Shown piece by piece: positions 55,779-63,767 of a stretch of 64,000 bases of DNA. A model generated the notes under the pieces. The model was not told the DNA's origin. It was given only the letters and a program-made list of their open reading frames with translations, and did no database searches. Source of the stretch: Pacificibacter marinus (GTDB lineage: Bacteria; Pseudomonadota; Alphaproteobacteria; Rhodobacterales; Rhodobacteraceae); assembly GCF_018860505.1 (NCBI RefSeq), contig NZ_JAHKPU010000046.1, positions 1-64,000 on the forward strand, given 5' to 3'. A program made the position numbers and the translations under genes. Position 1 is the stretch's first letter; each line of letters starts with the position of its first letter.

Positions 55779-56743
55779 TCATGGATTTTCTGACCGTTTT
55801 ACAAATTCTGGACAGTACCGTGCGACTTGCCACACCGCTGTTGCTGACCTGTCTTGCGGGACTGTTTTCAGAGCGCGCAGGCATTGTTGATATCGGACTT
55901 GAGGGCAAGTTGTTGGTTGCCGCCTTTATGTCCGGTGCCGTCGCCTATGTGACGGGATCAATATGGCTAGGGCTCTTGGCTGGCGTTGCAGCTTCGTTGG
56001 TGTTTTCGATGATACACGGCTTGGCCTCGATCACCTTTCGGGGCGATCAATTGATTTCAGGCGTGGCGTTGAACTTCTTGGCCGCCGGCCTCACGGTGGT
56101 TATAGGACAAAGCTGGTTCGCACTTGGCGGGCGCACACCGCCCCTGTCTGGCCATGGACGTTTTGGCGAATGGAACCTTCCGTTTTCGGACGCATGGTCC
56201 AAAATTCCGGTATTTGGTCCGACCTATAGCGAGCTGATTTCTGGTCACACGGCATTAACATATATCGCGCTTATAGCTGTGCCTTTGTCATGGTGGGTCT
56301 TGTATCGCACCCGCTTTGGTCTGCGTTTGCGCGCAGTTGGTGAAAACCCAAGTGCGGTGGACACTGCTGGCATTTCTGTCGTGCGCTTGCGCTATATGGC
56401 GTTGGTCATTGCAGGCGTGTTATGTGGCTTGGCTGGCACCTATCTGGCGTCATTGGCTGCAGGTTTTGTCAAAGACATGTCTGCTGGGCGTGGCTACATC
56501 GCCCTCGCCGCCTTGATCTTTGCCAAATGGCGACCTTGGTACGCGCTGTCTGCCACGTTGATCTTTGGATTTTTGGAAGCTGTCGGAAACCGATACCAAT
56601 CCATTTCCGTAGGTGATTTTGTCATCCCCGTGCAGTTCATGCAGGCCCTGCCTTATATTTTGACGGTTGTGATCTTGGCTGGCTTCATCGGCAAAGCCAT
56701 CCCGCCCCGCGCGGGGGGCACGCCCTACGTCAAAGAACGATAG
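55775..56743 (+). CDS. nucleoside-type ABC transporter permease 2, second system
   Basis: A 322-residue BPD_transp_2 membrane protein with RAGIVDIGLEGKLLVAAF near residue 35 and LRAVGENPSAVDTAGISV. GTG 55775 overlaps the previous stop by four bases; ATG 55781, two codons on, is an equally good start. It ends the second system and is followed by a terminator. Confidence 0.93.
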   Translation: MIMDFLTVLQILDSTVRLATPLLLTCLAGLFSERAGIVDIGLEGKLLVAAFMSGAVAYVTGSIWLGLLAGVAASLVFSMIHGLASITFRGDQLISGVALNFLAAGLTVVIGQSWFALGGRTPPLSGHGRFGEWNLPFSDAWSKIPVFGPTYSELISGHTALTYIALIAVPLSWWVLYRTRFGLRLRAVGENPSAVDTAGISVVRLRYMALVIAGVLCGLAGTYLASLAAGFVKDMSAGRGYIALAALIFAKWRPWYALSATLIFGFLEAVGNRYQSISVGDFVIPVQFMQALPYILTVVILAGFIGKAIPPRAGGTPYVKER

Positions 56744-56767
56744 GCTAAATTACAGCACATCAAAGAA

Positions 56768-56800
56768 ATGCGGGCCTTTTGGCTCGCATTTTACATTTTA
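56768..56800 (+). terminator. terminator of the second BMP transporter operon
   Basis: AATGCGGGCC/GGCTCGCATT forms a 10-bp stem with one G-T pair and a TTTT loop, followed by TTACATTTT. It lies 25 bases past the last permease. Confidence 0.78.
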
Positions 56801-56871
56801 TACCGTCACACTATTTGACCTCAGCGCAAATCCGTTGCATCCATAGCCAACTAAGCTGTGAGAAACCGCCC

Positions 56872-57783
56872 ATGCAGATATTTCTTCCCATTGCCGAAGT
56901 TTCGGTAAACGCATTTGTCCTTTTGGGATTGGGTGGAATTGTGGGAATTTTATCGGGCATGTTTGGCGTTGGCGGTGGTTTTTTGATCACCCCGCTCTTG
57001 TTCTTTGTGGGCATCCCACCCGCCGTGGCCGTGGCCACCTCAGCCAATCAAATTGTCGCCTCGTCTGTCTCAGGCGTTCTTGCGCATTTCAAACGCAAAA
57101 CTGTTGATCTGCGCATGGGATGGGTGCTGTTGATTGGCGGCCTGATTGGCTCGGCCATAGGCATGCAAATTTTCAACCTGCTCAAAGCGCTCGGCCAAGT
57201 CGATTTGCTTGTGACCCTGTGCTACGTTGTGTTCCTTGGCATCATCGGCGCACTTATGTTGGTTGAATCGATCCGCGCCTTGCGCCGTGCTAAAGGCCGC
57301 CCAGGTCAAAGACGTGAGCGCACAAAGCATACTTGGGTTCATAACCTGCCCTTTAAGATGAAATTCCGCGCCTCTGGCCTTTATATATCCGTCATCCCTC
57401 CCGTGGTTGTGGGGCTCGTCGTCGGTATGCTTGGCGCGATCATGGGCGTTGGTGGTGGTTTTATCATGGTCCCCGCCATGATTTATATTCTTGGCATGCC
57501 AACGAAAGTTGTGATCGGCACATCCTTGTTCCAGATCATTTTTGTAACGGCCTTCAACACCATGTTGCACGCCTATACCAACCACACCGTCGATATGATG
57601 CTTGCAATGATCCTGCTTGTCGGGGGGGTTATCGGCGCACAGATCGGCACGCAAATTGGCTTGCGCCTAAAGGCCGAACAATTGCGGATTATGCTCGCGC
57701 TTTTGGTTTTGATCGTCTGTTTGAAATTGGGGCTAGATCTGCTTATTCCGCCCAGTGAACTTTACTCTATCGGGGTAATATGA
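56872..57783 (+). CDS. TauE/SafE family sulfite/sulfonate exporter
   Basis: A 303-residue membrane protein with about eight helices and two repeat signatures, GMFGVGGGFLITPLLFFVGIPPAVAV and MLGAIMGVGGGFIMVPAMIYILGM, which define the TauE/SafE family. Members export sulfite or sulfonate-derived anions. Paired with a TIGR02186 gene whose start overlaps its stop (ATGATG/TGA), a recurrent alphaproteobacterial pair. Substrate unconfirmed. ATG 56872 is the start. Confidence 0.9.
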   Translation: MQIFLPIAEVSVNAFVLLGLGGIVGILSGMFGVGGGFLITPLLFFVGIPPAVAVATSANQIVASSVSGVLAHFKRKTVDLRMGWVLLIGGLIGSAIGMQIFNLLKALGQVDLLVTLCYVVFLGIIGALMLVESIRALRRAKGRPGQRRERTKHTWVHNLPFKMKFRASGLYISVIPPVVVGLVVGMLGAIMGVGGGFIMVPAMIYILGMPTKVVIGTSLFQIIFVTAFNTMLHAYTNHTVDMMLAMILLVGGVIGAQIGTQIGLRLKAEQLRIMLALLVLIVCLKLGLDLLIPPSELYSIGVI

Positions 57784-58526
57784 TGCGTGGTTTTGTCCTA
57801 GCACTGGCCCTGACGCTGGCCCCTTTATGGCTCGCAGCTGAAGAGGTCGTCGCAGATCTCAGTCAAAATCGTGTGTCCATCACGGCAAATTTTGATGGAT
57901 CTGAAATACTCATTTTTGGTGCGATCAAACGTGAAGCCGCCATTCCTACTGACAGTGATCTAGACGTCATCGTCACCGTGACAGGCCCCAAAAAGATGGA
58001 AACTATCCTGCGCAAAGCGCGACGGTTTGGAATTTGGGTGAATGTCGAGCGCGAACGTTTGGGGCACGCCCCCAGTTTTTACAGCGTTGCCGCAACGCGC
58101 CCTGTTGAAGATATTATCATTCCCGCGACAGATGCTTTGTGGAAAATCACCGCCGATGAACAAATTTTAAGTGAGCGGCGCGGATTGCCAGCACGCGAAG
58201 CTTTGATCAGAATTCGCACTGGAAACGGTCTGTATCGCCGTGCCAACGCCGGCGTCGAACTCAACCAGAACACCTTGTTCAATACGTCAATTGCTCTGCC
58301 TGCAAACCTTGTTGAAGGGGCCTATATCACACGTATTTTACTGGTTCGTAACGGCTTAATCTTGGACGATTACAGTACAGAAATCCAAGTACAAAAGGTC
58401 GGCATCGAACGCTGGCTGTACAATCTCGCCCATAATAACGCTTTGATCTACGGCCTTTTGTCATTGCTTTTGGCGGGGATTGCCGGCTGGGGCGCATCAG
58501 AAATTTTCCGCTTGATCAGACGTTAA
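57780..58526 (+). CDS. TIGR02186 family protein, partner of the TauE exporter
   Basis: The 248-residue protein has a signal peptide (GFVLALALTLAPLWLAAEE), a periplasmic domain (ITANFDGSEILIFGAIKREA, VIVTVTGP), and one C-terminal membrane helix (ALIYGLLSLLLAGIAGWGASEIF). This layout and the linkage to TauE/SafE fit the TIGR02186 family, presumed to serve the exporter. Function unproven. It shares bases with the exporter's end and overlaps the convergent helicase by four bases. Confidence 0.85.
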   Translation: MMRGFVLALALTLAPLWLAAEEVVADLSQNRVSITANFDGSEILIFGAIKREAAIPTDSDLDVIVTVTGPKKMETILRKARRFGIWVNVERERLGHAPSFYSVAATRPVEDIIIPATDALWKITADEQILSERRGLPAREALIRIRTGNGLYRRANAGVELNQNTLFNTSIALPANLVEGAYITRILLVRNGLILDDYSTEIQVQKVGIERWLYNLAHNNALIYGLLSLLLAGIAGWGASEIFRLIRR

Positions 58527-60064
58527 AGCAGTGTGTCGCCGTCTTGCATTTGCAATGTCAGCGGCGCCGCTTCTAACGCTTTAAGATCACTAACATTCAG
58601 TGGGTTTTCAGGCTTGGCCAGACGTGCACGCGTCACCCAAAATAATCGTTTTTCTGCCCGTGTAATCGCCACGTAAGTGAGCCGCTTCCACAGAGGAATG
58701 CCCGCCTCCATCCGACCAGCGCGAGAGGCTGCAAAAATATCGGGCGCAAACACTTGCACATTTTCCCACTGCGACCCTTGGGCCTTATGAATGGTGACGG
58801 CTGCCCCATGCAAAAACGCAGCGCCCATGCGTGCAGCAAAGGGAATAAACGGCTCTTCTTCATCCGGAAATTCGATTTTAACGATAGAGGCGGCGGAAAT
58901 ATTCGGGTCTTGTGCCCCTATCACATGCAAGCGCGAAAACCCCGGCTTACGACCTGGCCCCAAATAGACGACCTGCGCCCCTTTGATCAAACCGCGCGCT
59001 TCTAGATCAAGGCGCTTTTTGCGGTGTTTTGCAGGCAACTCGATACCATCACAAATCAGCGGCTCGCCTGCCAACAATTCGTCGGCAGGTGCGCCGTAAA
59101 CATTGCGAAACGCTTGGATCAGACGAATTCGCGTTGCGTTACGCCAGACCAAAGCTGGCGAGCGCGCCATCAAATCACTTTCAACTCGCTGAGCATAGAC
59201 CACGCGATCGTCGCGTTTTGACGCGTCTTCCACCATGCGCTCAAAATCATCGTAGCTCAGGGCGGGGTCAGCCAAAGCGTGGGCCAAATCCAAAATAGGA
59301 CTATCGTTTTCTTGTCTATGAACTCGACTTAACACATGAACGTCAGGTTCTGGCAGTTGTTCAAACACCATTGATCCGGCTTGGTTCACAGGCGCAAGCT
59401 GGGCAGGATCACCGAAAAGCACAAGCGTCGGGAAAATATCCTGAAGGTCTTCGAATTGCTTTTTATCAAGCATCGAGGATTCATCGATAAAACCGATATC
59501 AAGCGGGTCTTCGCGCCGCTTCCAGCCCGTGATAAAATCAGAGCCCCGCAGGCCAGCTGCAGCCAAGGCGCCCGGGATTGATTTGTTGTTTTGGTAAAAA
59601 GCATAAGCACGATCCAACGCATCAGGGCCAAGCCCTTCCATCTCTGGTCGGTCTGCTTCACCAGCCAACCACTCTGCTATCCTTTCATAATCAGGATCGT
59701 AGACGGGCGTGTAAAGAATACGGTGAATCGTCGTCGCAGGCACGCCACGATTGCGCAGCACAGATGCAGCCTTGTTGGTTGGAGCCAAGATCGCAAGCGT
59801 CCGACGGTCGGGGCGCTTTTTGCCCTCGTAGTCCCCAGACACAATATCAACGCCAGCTTCATCCAAAGCTTTATACATCTGAGAAAGCAGTAATGTTTTT
59901 CCAGATCCAGCCTTGCCGATGATCGCTCGAACGTTGGATTGGCCCTCGACCATAGGCGAGATAAAACCATCATCTAAATCGACACCAACGCGTTTTAAAA
60001 CTGCGCTGATGGCATCAAAGGCTTCGGCCTGATCGTTCGAGAATGTGATGGCATTTTTTGACAT
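58523..60064 (-). CDS. RecD-like ATP-dependent DNA helicase
   Basis: A 513-residue superfamily-1 helicase. Motif I is AIIGKAGSGKTLLLSQM (about residue 50); also ILAPTNKAASVLRNRG (Ia), IGFIDESSMLDKKQFEDL (II), LFGDPAQLAPVNQAG (III), HRQENDSPI (IV region), AVTIHKAQGSQWENVQVFAP (V) and YVAITRAEKRLFWV (VI, UvrD_C_2 domain). It looks like a stand-alone RecD/Dda-type helicase, not part of RecBCD. It is next to the luxI gene but leftward with its own start. Confidence 0.92.
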   Translation of the reverse strand: MSKNAITFSNDQAEAFDAISAVLKRVGVDLDDGFISPMVEGQSNVRAIIGKAGSGKTLLLSQMYKALDEAGVDIVSGDYEGKKRPDRRTLAILAPTNKAASVLRNRGVPATTIHRILYTPVYDPDYERIAEWLAGEADRPEMEGLGPDALDRAYAFYQNNKSIPGALAAAGLRGSDFITGWKRREDPLDIGFIDESSMLDKKQFEDLQDIFPTLVLFGDPAQLAPVNQAGSMVFEQLPEPDVHVLSRVHRQENDSPILDLAHALADPALSYDDFERMVEDASKRDDRVVYAQRVESDLMARSPALVWRNATRIRLIQAFRNVYGAPADELLAGEPLICDGIELPAKHRKKRLDLEARGLIKGAQVVYLGPGRKPGFSRLHVIGAQDPNISAASIVKIEFPDEEEPFIPFAARMGAAFLHGAAVTIHKAQGSQWENVQVFAPDIFAASRAGRMEAGIPLWKRLTYVAITRAEKRLFWVTRARLAKPENPLNVSDLKALEAAPLTLQMQDGDTLL

Positions 60065-60123
60065 GCGCAGACCCTATAGGGACCGCGCGCGAGGTGCCAG
60101 TGAGATCGGACATTTGTGTCAAT

Positions 60124-60762
60124 TCATGCGCATGCGCGTACCGAAACATCTTGAACCGGTACAAACGCACGACGCAGCCATGCCTTTGATGTCGCACGCT
60201 CGATACCCAATTTGGCCAATGTCGGCGCAAAGGCATCAGGCCGCATTTTCCAAAGACCGACCCCGATTTCTTCGCGCCCTTCCCCCGCTCGACCAATCAC
60301 ATCCGGTGACAGTCCCATAAGACGATAAATACGTTCCATGCGTGGATCAAACACACCCACAAAATGATCTAACTTGAATCCATCCATAACCTCGCCCGCC
60401 CCCAGAGTTAGGGCTGCAGTTACTTTTCGCTCAGCCCCTGGAGCCAAACAAAACCGTGTGCATTCCCAAATCAACGGGCTCTCGATACGGACGCCATCTG
60501 TCAGGTGAGAGAAGTGATCGTTGACCATTGTGCTGCCAGTGGTCGGCAAAAACCGCATCGATCCACCGTGGCTGCCATCTGCGTTTTCCCAAATCACATA
60601 AAGAGGATTGAGATCATCATATTCGTCCCGTTCGTGGCCCATCGCATTTACGGTCACGGCCCAACCCAGGCGGTTCTTAAATTGATCCGCACGATCCTTG
60701 AACATCGTGTCGCGCAGATGAGGAAAATGATGAAGTGAATCGCCGTAAATGTAACGCAACAT
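60124..60762 (-). CDS. luxI: LuxI-type acyl-homoserine-lactone synthase
   Basis: The 212-residue enzyme makes an acyl-homoserine lactone from S-adenosylmethionine and acyl-ACP. The invariant positions are present: Arg24, Phe28, Trp34, Glu44, Asp46 and Asp49 (ERDEYDD), Arg70 (SMRFLPTT), Phe84, Glu100 and Arg103. ATG 60762 follows ACAGGAG. It lies 164 bases downstream of luxR in the same orientation. The acyl chain cannot be read from sequence. Confidence 0.96.
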   Translation of the reverse strand: MLRYIYGDSLHHFPHLRDTMFKDRADQFKNRLGWAVTVNAMGHERDEYDDLNPLYVIWENADGSHGGSMRFLPTTGSTMVNDHFSHLTDGVRIESPLIWECTRFCLAPGAERKVTAALTLGAGEVMDGFKLDHFVGVFDPRMERIYRLMGLSPDVIGRAGEGREEIGVGLWKMRPDAFAPTLAKLGIERATSKAWLRRAFVPVQDVSVRACA

Positions 60763-60825
60763 GGGTTTGCTCCTGTGACCGTTCGTTGGTCTGAAGCTAT
60801 GCTGCGCAGGTAACCGGTTGCTAAG

Positions 60826-60833
60826 TACAGCGC
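60826..60833. promoter_or_regulatory. possible lux-box-like palindrome between luxR and luxI
   Basis: The luxR-luxI gap contains the palindrome AACCGGTT about 65-70 bases before the luxI ATG. Flanking symmetry is poor beyond the 8-bp core, so this is only a candidate for the LuxR site. Position approximate within a few bases. No canonical 20-bp lux box was seen. Confidence 0.25.
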
Positions 60834-60926
60834 ACGGGCGACCTATCAAGTGATGTTTGCTGCGCACGGCAACCTATGGATTCGTGCAACAGTAAACAGG
60901 CCGATGCGGTGCTGATCGGTGCTGGG

Positions 60927-61640
60927 TTAGACGATAATCACGCCCGTCGACAATGCACGTGCTACGGCATGTGTCGTATTTAGTGCTCCAAGTTTGTGTC
61001 GCGCGGCTTCGATATAGACGCGCAGCGTATGCTCAGAAATCCCCATTTCTTGTGCCGCTTGGGCACGGGAGAACCCCTTGGCAAGATAGGATATCGCCAT
61101 CAGTTCACGCGGCGACAGGCTTGGGGTCGGCAGAGCACTATCCCCAGTCTCAAATTCCAACGCCTTTTTGTTAAACTCATGACCAACGATGATCAGATCA
61201 CGTCCATGTGCGTCGATGAATGCCTCCCAATCCGCATCACTTGCCGTATTATTAACAGTGAACAACGCAAATTGACCGTGCGGTCCGCGGATCGGAATGG
61301 TGTAACCTTGGTTCCCCACTCCGAAGTCGATCGCTTCAACTAAAAACGCTTTAGCCGCCTTTGTGGACCAATCCAGCTGTTTCCAATTCACGGGAGTAAA
61401 TCGTTGGAAGCACCCAAAAATAACAGGATCCATTCGCAGGTAATCTTTTTCAAGATAGCGATCGACCCACTCGGAGGAGTAGGTGCCTGCGCCAAAGCGT
61501 TCACCGACACTATTGACCCAGTGATAAACAACATGTTCAAGCTCAAGCTTATCTCGCAACTCTTCTGTTGCAGCCTGAAAGTGCTCTAATGTGTTAACTT
61601 GCGGGATAGCCTCCAGAAAGTTTTCTAACGTCGTTTTCAT
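60927..61640 (-). CDS. luxR: LuxR-type quorum-sensing transcriptional regulator
   Basis: The 237-residue regulator has an N-terminal autoinducer-binding domain with Trp58, Tyr62, Asp71, Pro72 and Trp86 at the positions conserved in TraR/LuxR, and a C-terminal LuxR helix-turn-helix (LSPRELMAISYLAKGFSRAQAAQEMGISEHTLRVY). It should bind the signal made by LuxI. It begins inside the end of a small upstream ORF (overlap 61594-61640), so translation is coupled, and is followed by luxI. Target genes unknown, with ccr the nearest candidate. Confidence 0.95.
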   Translation of the reverse strand: MKTTLENFLEAIPQVNTLEHFQAATEELRDKLELEHVVYHWVNSVGERFGAGTYSSEWVDRYLEKDYLRMDPVIFGCFQRFTPVNWKQLDWSTKAAKAFLVEAIDFGVGNQGYTIPIRGPHGQFALFTVNNTASDADWEAFIDAHGRDLIIVGHEFNKKALEFETGDSALPTPSLSPRELMAISYLAKGFSRAQAAQEMGISEHTLRVYIEAARHKLGALNTTHAVARALSTGVIIV

Positions 61641-61803
61641 GCGTACATGCCTGATCTAGCTGCACCTCGGCACCCTTGTTCGCTAGCTCAACGGCAACCA
61701 CGAGGTAAGCATCAGAAAGCTGATCTGCAGTCGCTGGCATCCCGTTCAGTTCGGCAAAAGTCCGAAGGTCTGTCAGTACATCAAGTATCCAATCGTTGCG
61801 CAT
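61594..61803 (-). CDS. small protein ahead of and overlapping luxR
   Basis: A 69-residue protein starting at ATG 61803 with GAGG eight bases upstream (an alternative ATG is at 61815). It begins MRNDWILDVLTDLRTFAELN and continues as an amphipathic helical chain with LSDAYLVVAVELANKG. I recall similar short proteins next to roseobacter regulators but cannot name a family. Its last 47 bases lie within luxR in another frame. Co-transcription with luxR/luxI points to a quorum-sensing role. Helix-rich, cytosolic, no signal peptide. Confidence 0.65.
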   Translation of the reverse strand: MRNDWILDVLTDLRTFAELNGMPATADQLSDAYLVVAVELANKGAEVQLDQACTHENDVRKLSGGYPAS

Positions 61804-61855
61804 GTAAAGCCTCATCCGTTGGTGTTTCTGTTGTTATTTCAACTTTAGCATGTGT

Positions 61856-61865
61856 AGACATGTCT
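61856..61865. promoter_or_regulatory. AGACATGTCT palindrome upstream of the quorum-sensing operon
   Basis: A perfect 10-bp palindrome 53 bases before the small-ORF start, in the 304-base gap between that ORF and ccr. The rest of the gap is AT-rich with a short CCTCCC/GGGAGG hairpin (61884-61903). It could be an operator; no match to a known motif is claimed. Confidence 0.3.
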
Positions 61866-62044
61866 GAAAATTCACGGATTTACCCTCCCCCAAAATAGGG
61901 AGGTATAAAATATTAAAGCACTGATACATATAACTATTGGGTAATATTGATAAAAATAATTCAGTCTTATCTGGAATTTCTATTTTGGAGTGTGGTGGCA
62001 GGTCAAATTTGAAAGCAACCTAAAGTTGCACAAAGACAACACTC

Positions 62045-62079
62045 AAAAAAATGCGAAAGGCCCGTGCAAAACACGGACC
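62045..62079 (-). terminator. ccr terminator
   Basis: On the minus strand GGTCCGTG-TTTTG-CACGGGCC (62079-62059) makes an 8-bp stem with one G-T pair, followed by TTTCGCATTTTTTT. It lies about 30 bases past the ccr stop. Confidence 0.75.
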
Positions 62080-62107
62080 CTATCAAGATGAAATATGCGC
62101 CTTAGCC

Positions 62108-63400
62108 TTAGGTCACAGGCCTCGCGCTCAAAGCGTCTTCAAAGGTCTTCAAGCCTGCTTTTGGCGATTGAACCAGTACGGCCATATTTCCTGGCTTATG
62201 CTCATTGCGACGCATTTTGATATGGGCCAGTGGAATTTCATTCCATGGCAGCACTTCCGACATACAAGGATCAATCAACCCCTCGCACATCAACCGATTG
62301 GCCGATGCAGCTTGCTTAAGATGTGCAAAGTGCGACCCTTGAATGCGTTTCTGATGCATCCAGATGTAGCGCACGTCAAAAGTACAGTTGAACCCAGACG
62401 TGCCTGCGCAAATCACGATCATACCGCCTTTTTTACAAACGAATGACGAAACCGGAAACGTCGCTTCGCCAGGATGCTCAAACACCATGTCAACATTGTT
62501 GCCTTTGCCTGTGATGTCCCAAATGGCTTTGCCGAACCGACGCGCCTCGCCGAACCATGCCGCGTACTCTGGCATGTTCACAGTGGGCAGCTGGCCCCAG
62601 CAGTTGAAATCATTGCGATTGATCACGCCCTTTGCGCCGAGCGACATCACAAAATCACGTTTGTCTTCGTCAGAAATCACCCCAATGGCATGGGCGCCAG
62701 CCGCTTTGGCCAATTGGATCGCGTAAGACCCAAGTCCACCTGACGCGCCCCAAACCAACACATGTTGTCCCGGTTTGATGTCATGCGGCGCATGACCAAA
62801 CAACATGCGGTAGGCTGTAGCGAGCGTCAACGTGTAGCACGCGCTTTCTTCCCATGTTAGATGCGTTGGTCGCTTAAGAAGCTGCTGCGCTTGCACACGC
62901 GTAAATTGCGCAAAAGACCCGTCAGGTGTCTCATAGCCCCAAATCCGTTGGGTCGGAGAATACATAGGGTCACCACCATTGCATTCTTCATCATCCCCAT
63001 CGTCTTGATTGCAATGAATCACAACTTCATCGCCAACGCTCCAGTTTTTAACTTTAGATCCCACCTTCCACACGATGCCTGACGCGTCTGACCCTGCAAT
63101 ATGATACTCTGCGCCATGGCTATCGAACGGTGAGACTGGAATGCCGAGGCCGGCCCAAACACCGTTGTAATTCACACCAGCGGCCATCACCAAAACAAGC
63201 ACCTCATGAGCCTCGATTTCAGGTGTCTCAACAACTTCGACTTGAAAACTTTTGTCAGGCTCACCGTGACGTTCGCGACGGATCGCCCATGCGTACATCG
63301 TTGAGGGAACATGGCCCAATGGAGGCATTTCACCAAGTTCGTAAAGATCTTTTTCTAGGGCCTCGTACTGGGTCAACCCGCGCGTTTCATCAAGTGCCAT
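62108..63400 (-). CDS. ccr: crotonyl-CoA carboxylase/reductase
   Basis: Ccr carries out reductive carboxylation of crotonyl-CoA to (2S)-ethylmalonyl-CoA with NADPH and CO2, the signature step of the ethylmalonyl-CoA pathway for acetyl-CoA assimilation. The 430-residue MDR-family protein has DASGIVWKVGSKVKNWSVGD, the nucleotide site VLVWGASGGLGSYAIQLAK, and C-terminal HFAHLKQAASANRLM and NEHKPGNMAVLV typical of Ccr. ATG 63400 follows AGAGGAAACC. It diverges from ecm across 367 bases and faces the quorum-sensing operon upstream. Confidence 0.96.
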   Translation of the reverse strand: MALDETRGLTQYEALEKDLYELGEMPPLGHVPSTMYAWAIRRERHGEPDKSFQVEVVETPEIEAHEVLVLVMAAGVNYNGVWAGLGIPVSPFDSHGAEYHIAGSDASGIVWKVGSKVKNWSVGDEVVIHCNQDDGDDEECNGGDPMYSPTQRIWGYETPDGSFAQFTRVQAQQLLKRPTHLTWEESACYTLTLATAYRMLFGHAPHDIKPGQHVLVWGASGGLGSYAIQLAKAAGAHAIGVISDEDKRDFVMSLGAKGVINRNDFNCWGQLPTVNMPEYAAWFGEARRFGKAIWDITGKGNNVDMVFEHPGEATFPVSSFVCKKGGMIVICAGTSGFNCTFDVRYIWMHQKRIQGSHFAHLKQAASANRLMCEGLIDPCMSEVLPWNEIPLAHIKMRRNEHKPGNMAVLVQSPKAGLKTFEDALSARPVT

Positions 63401-63767
63401 ATCGGTTTCCTCTTCATCTCTTCGACCACCAGACAGTGCCGATTGTGACCTCTATCCCAATGGACATCAGGGAAGGGTTGCTCAATGCCGCGATGCAGAA
63501 TCACAGCCTCTTCAACACAGGGATATGACTCAATAAGTAACTATACAACTATTTTATTATCATTTTTGTAACTTAATAACTCTTTAAATCCAAACAATCG
63601 ACCATATTTGGTACATGTCATTTTGAAAAACTCCCCCAATAACCACACAAATAACTGTTTATAATAATAAAAAAATGAAACTAGCGATGTAAAATTTTCA
63701 ATTGTCCTATTGTTGCGATTTATGTACAGTTTTAGAAATATAGTTACCTATCAATGCGAGACATCTC
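63401..63767. promoter_or_regulatory. divergent ccr/ecm control region
   Basis: The first 130 bases by ccr are GC-balanced leader; 63530-63760 is strongly AT-rich. GTAACTATA (63537-63545) and its exact complement TATAGTTAC (63739-63747) form a 9-bp inverted repeat bracketing the AT-rich core. TAACT also occurs at 63569-63573, 63577-63581 and 63652-63656. These are candidate regulator sites for both promoters; AT-richness makes some chance matches likely. No ORF is supported. Confidence 0.45.
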
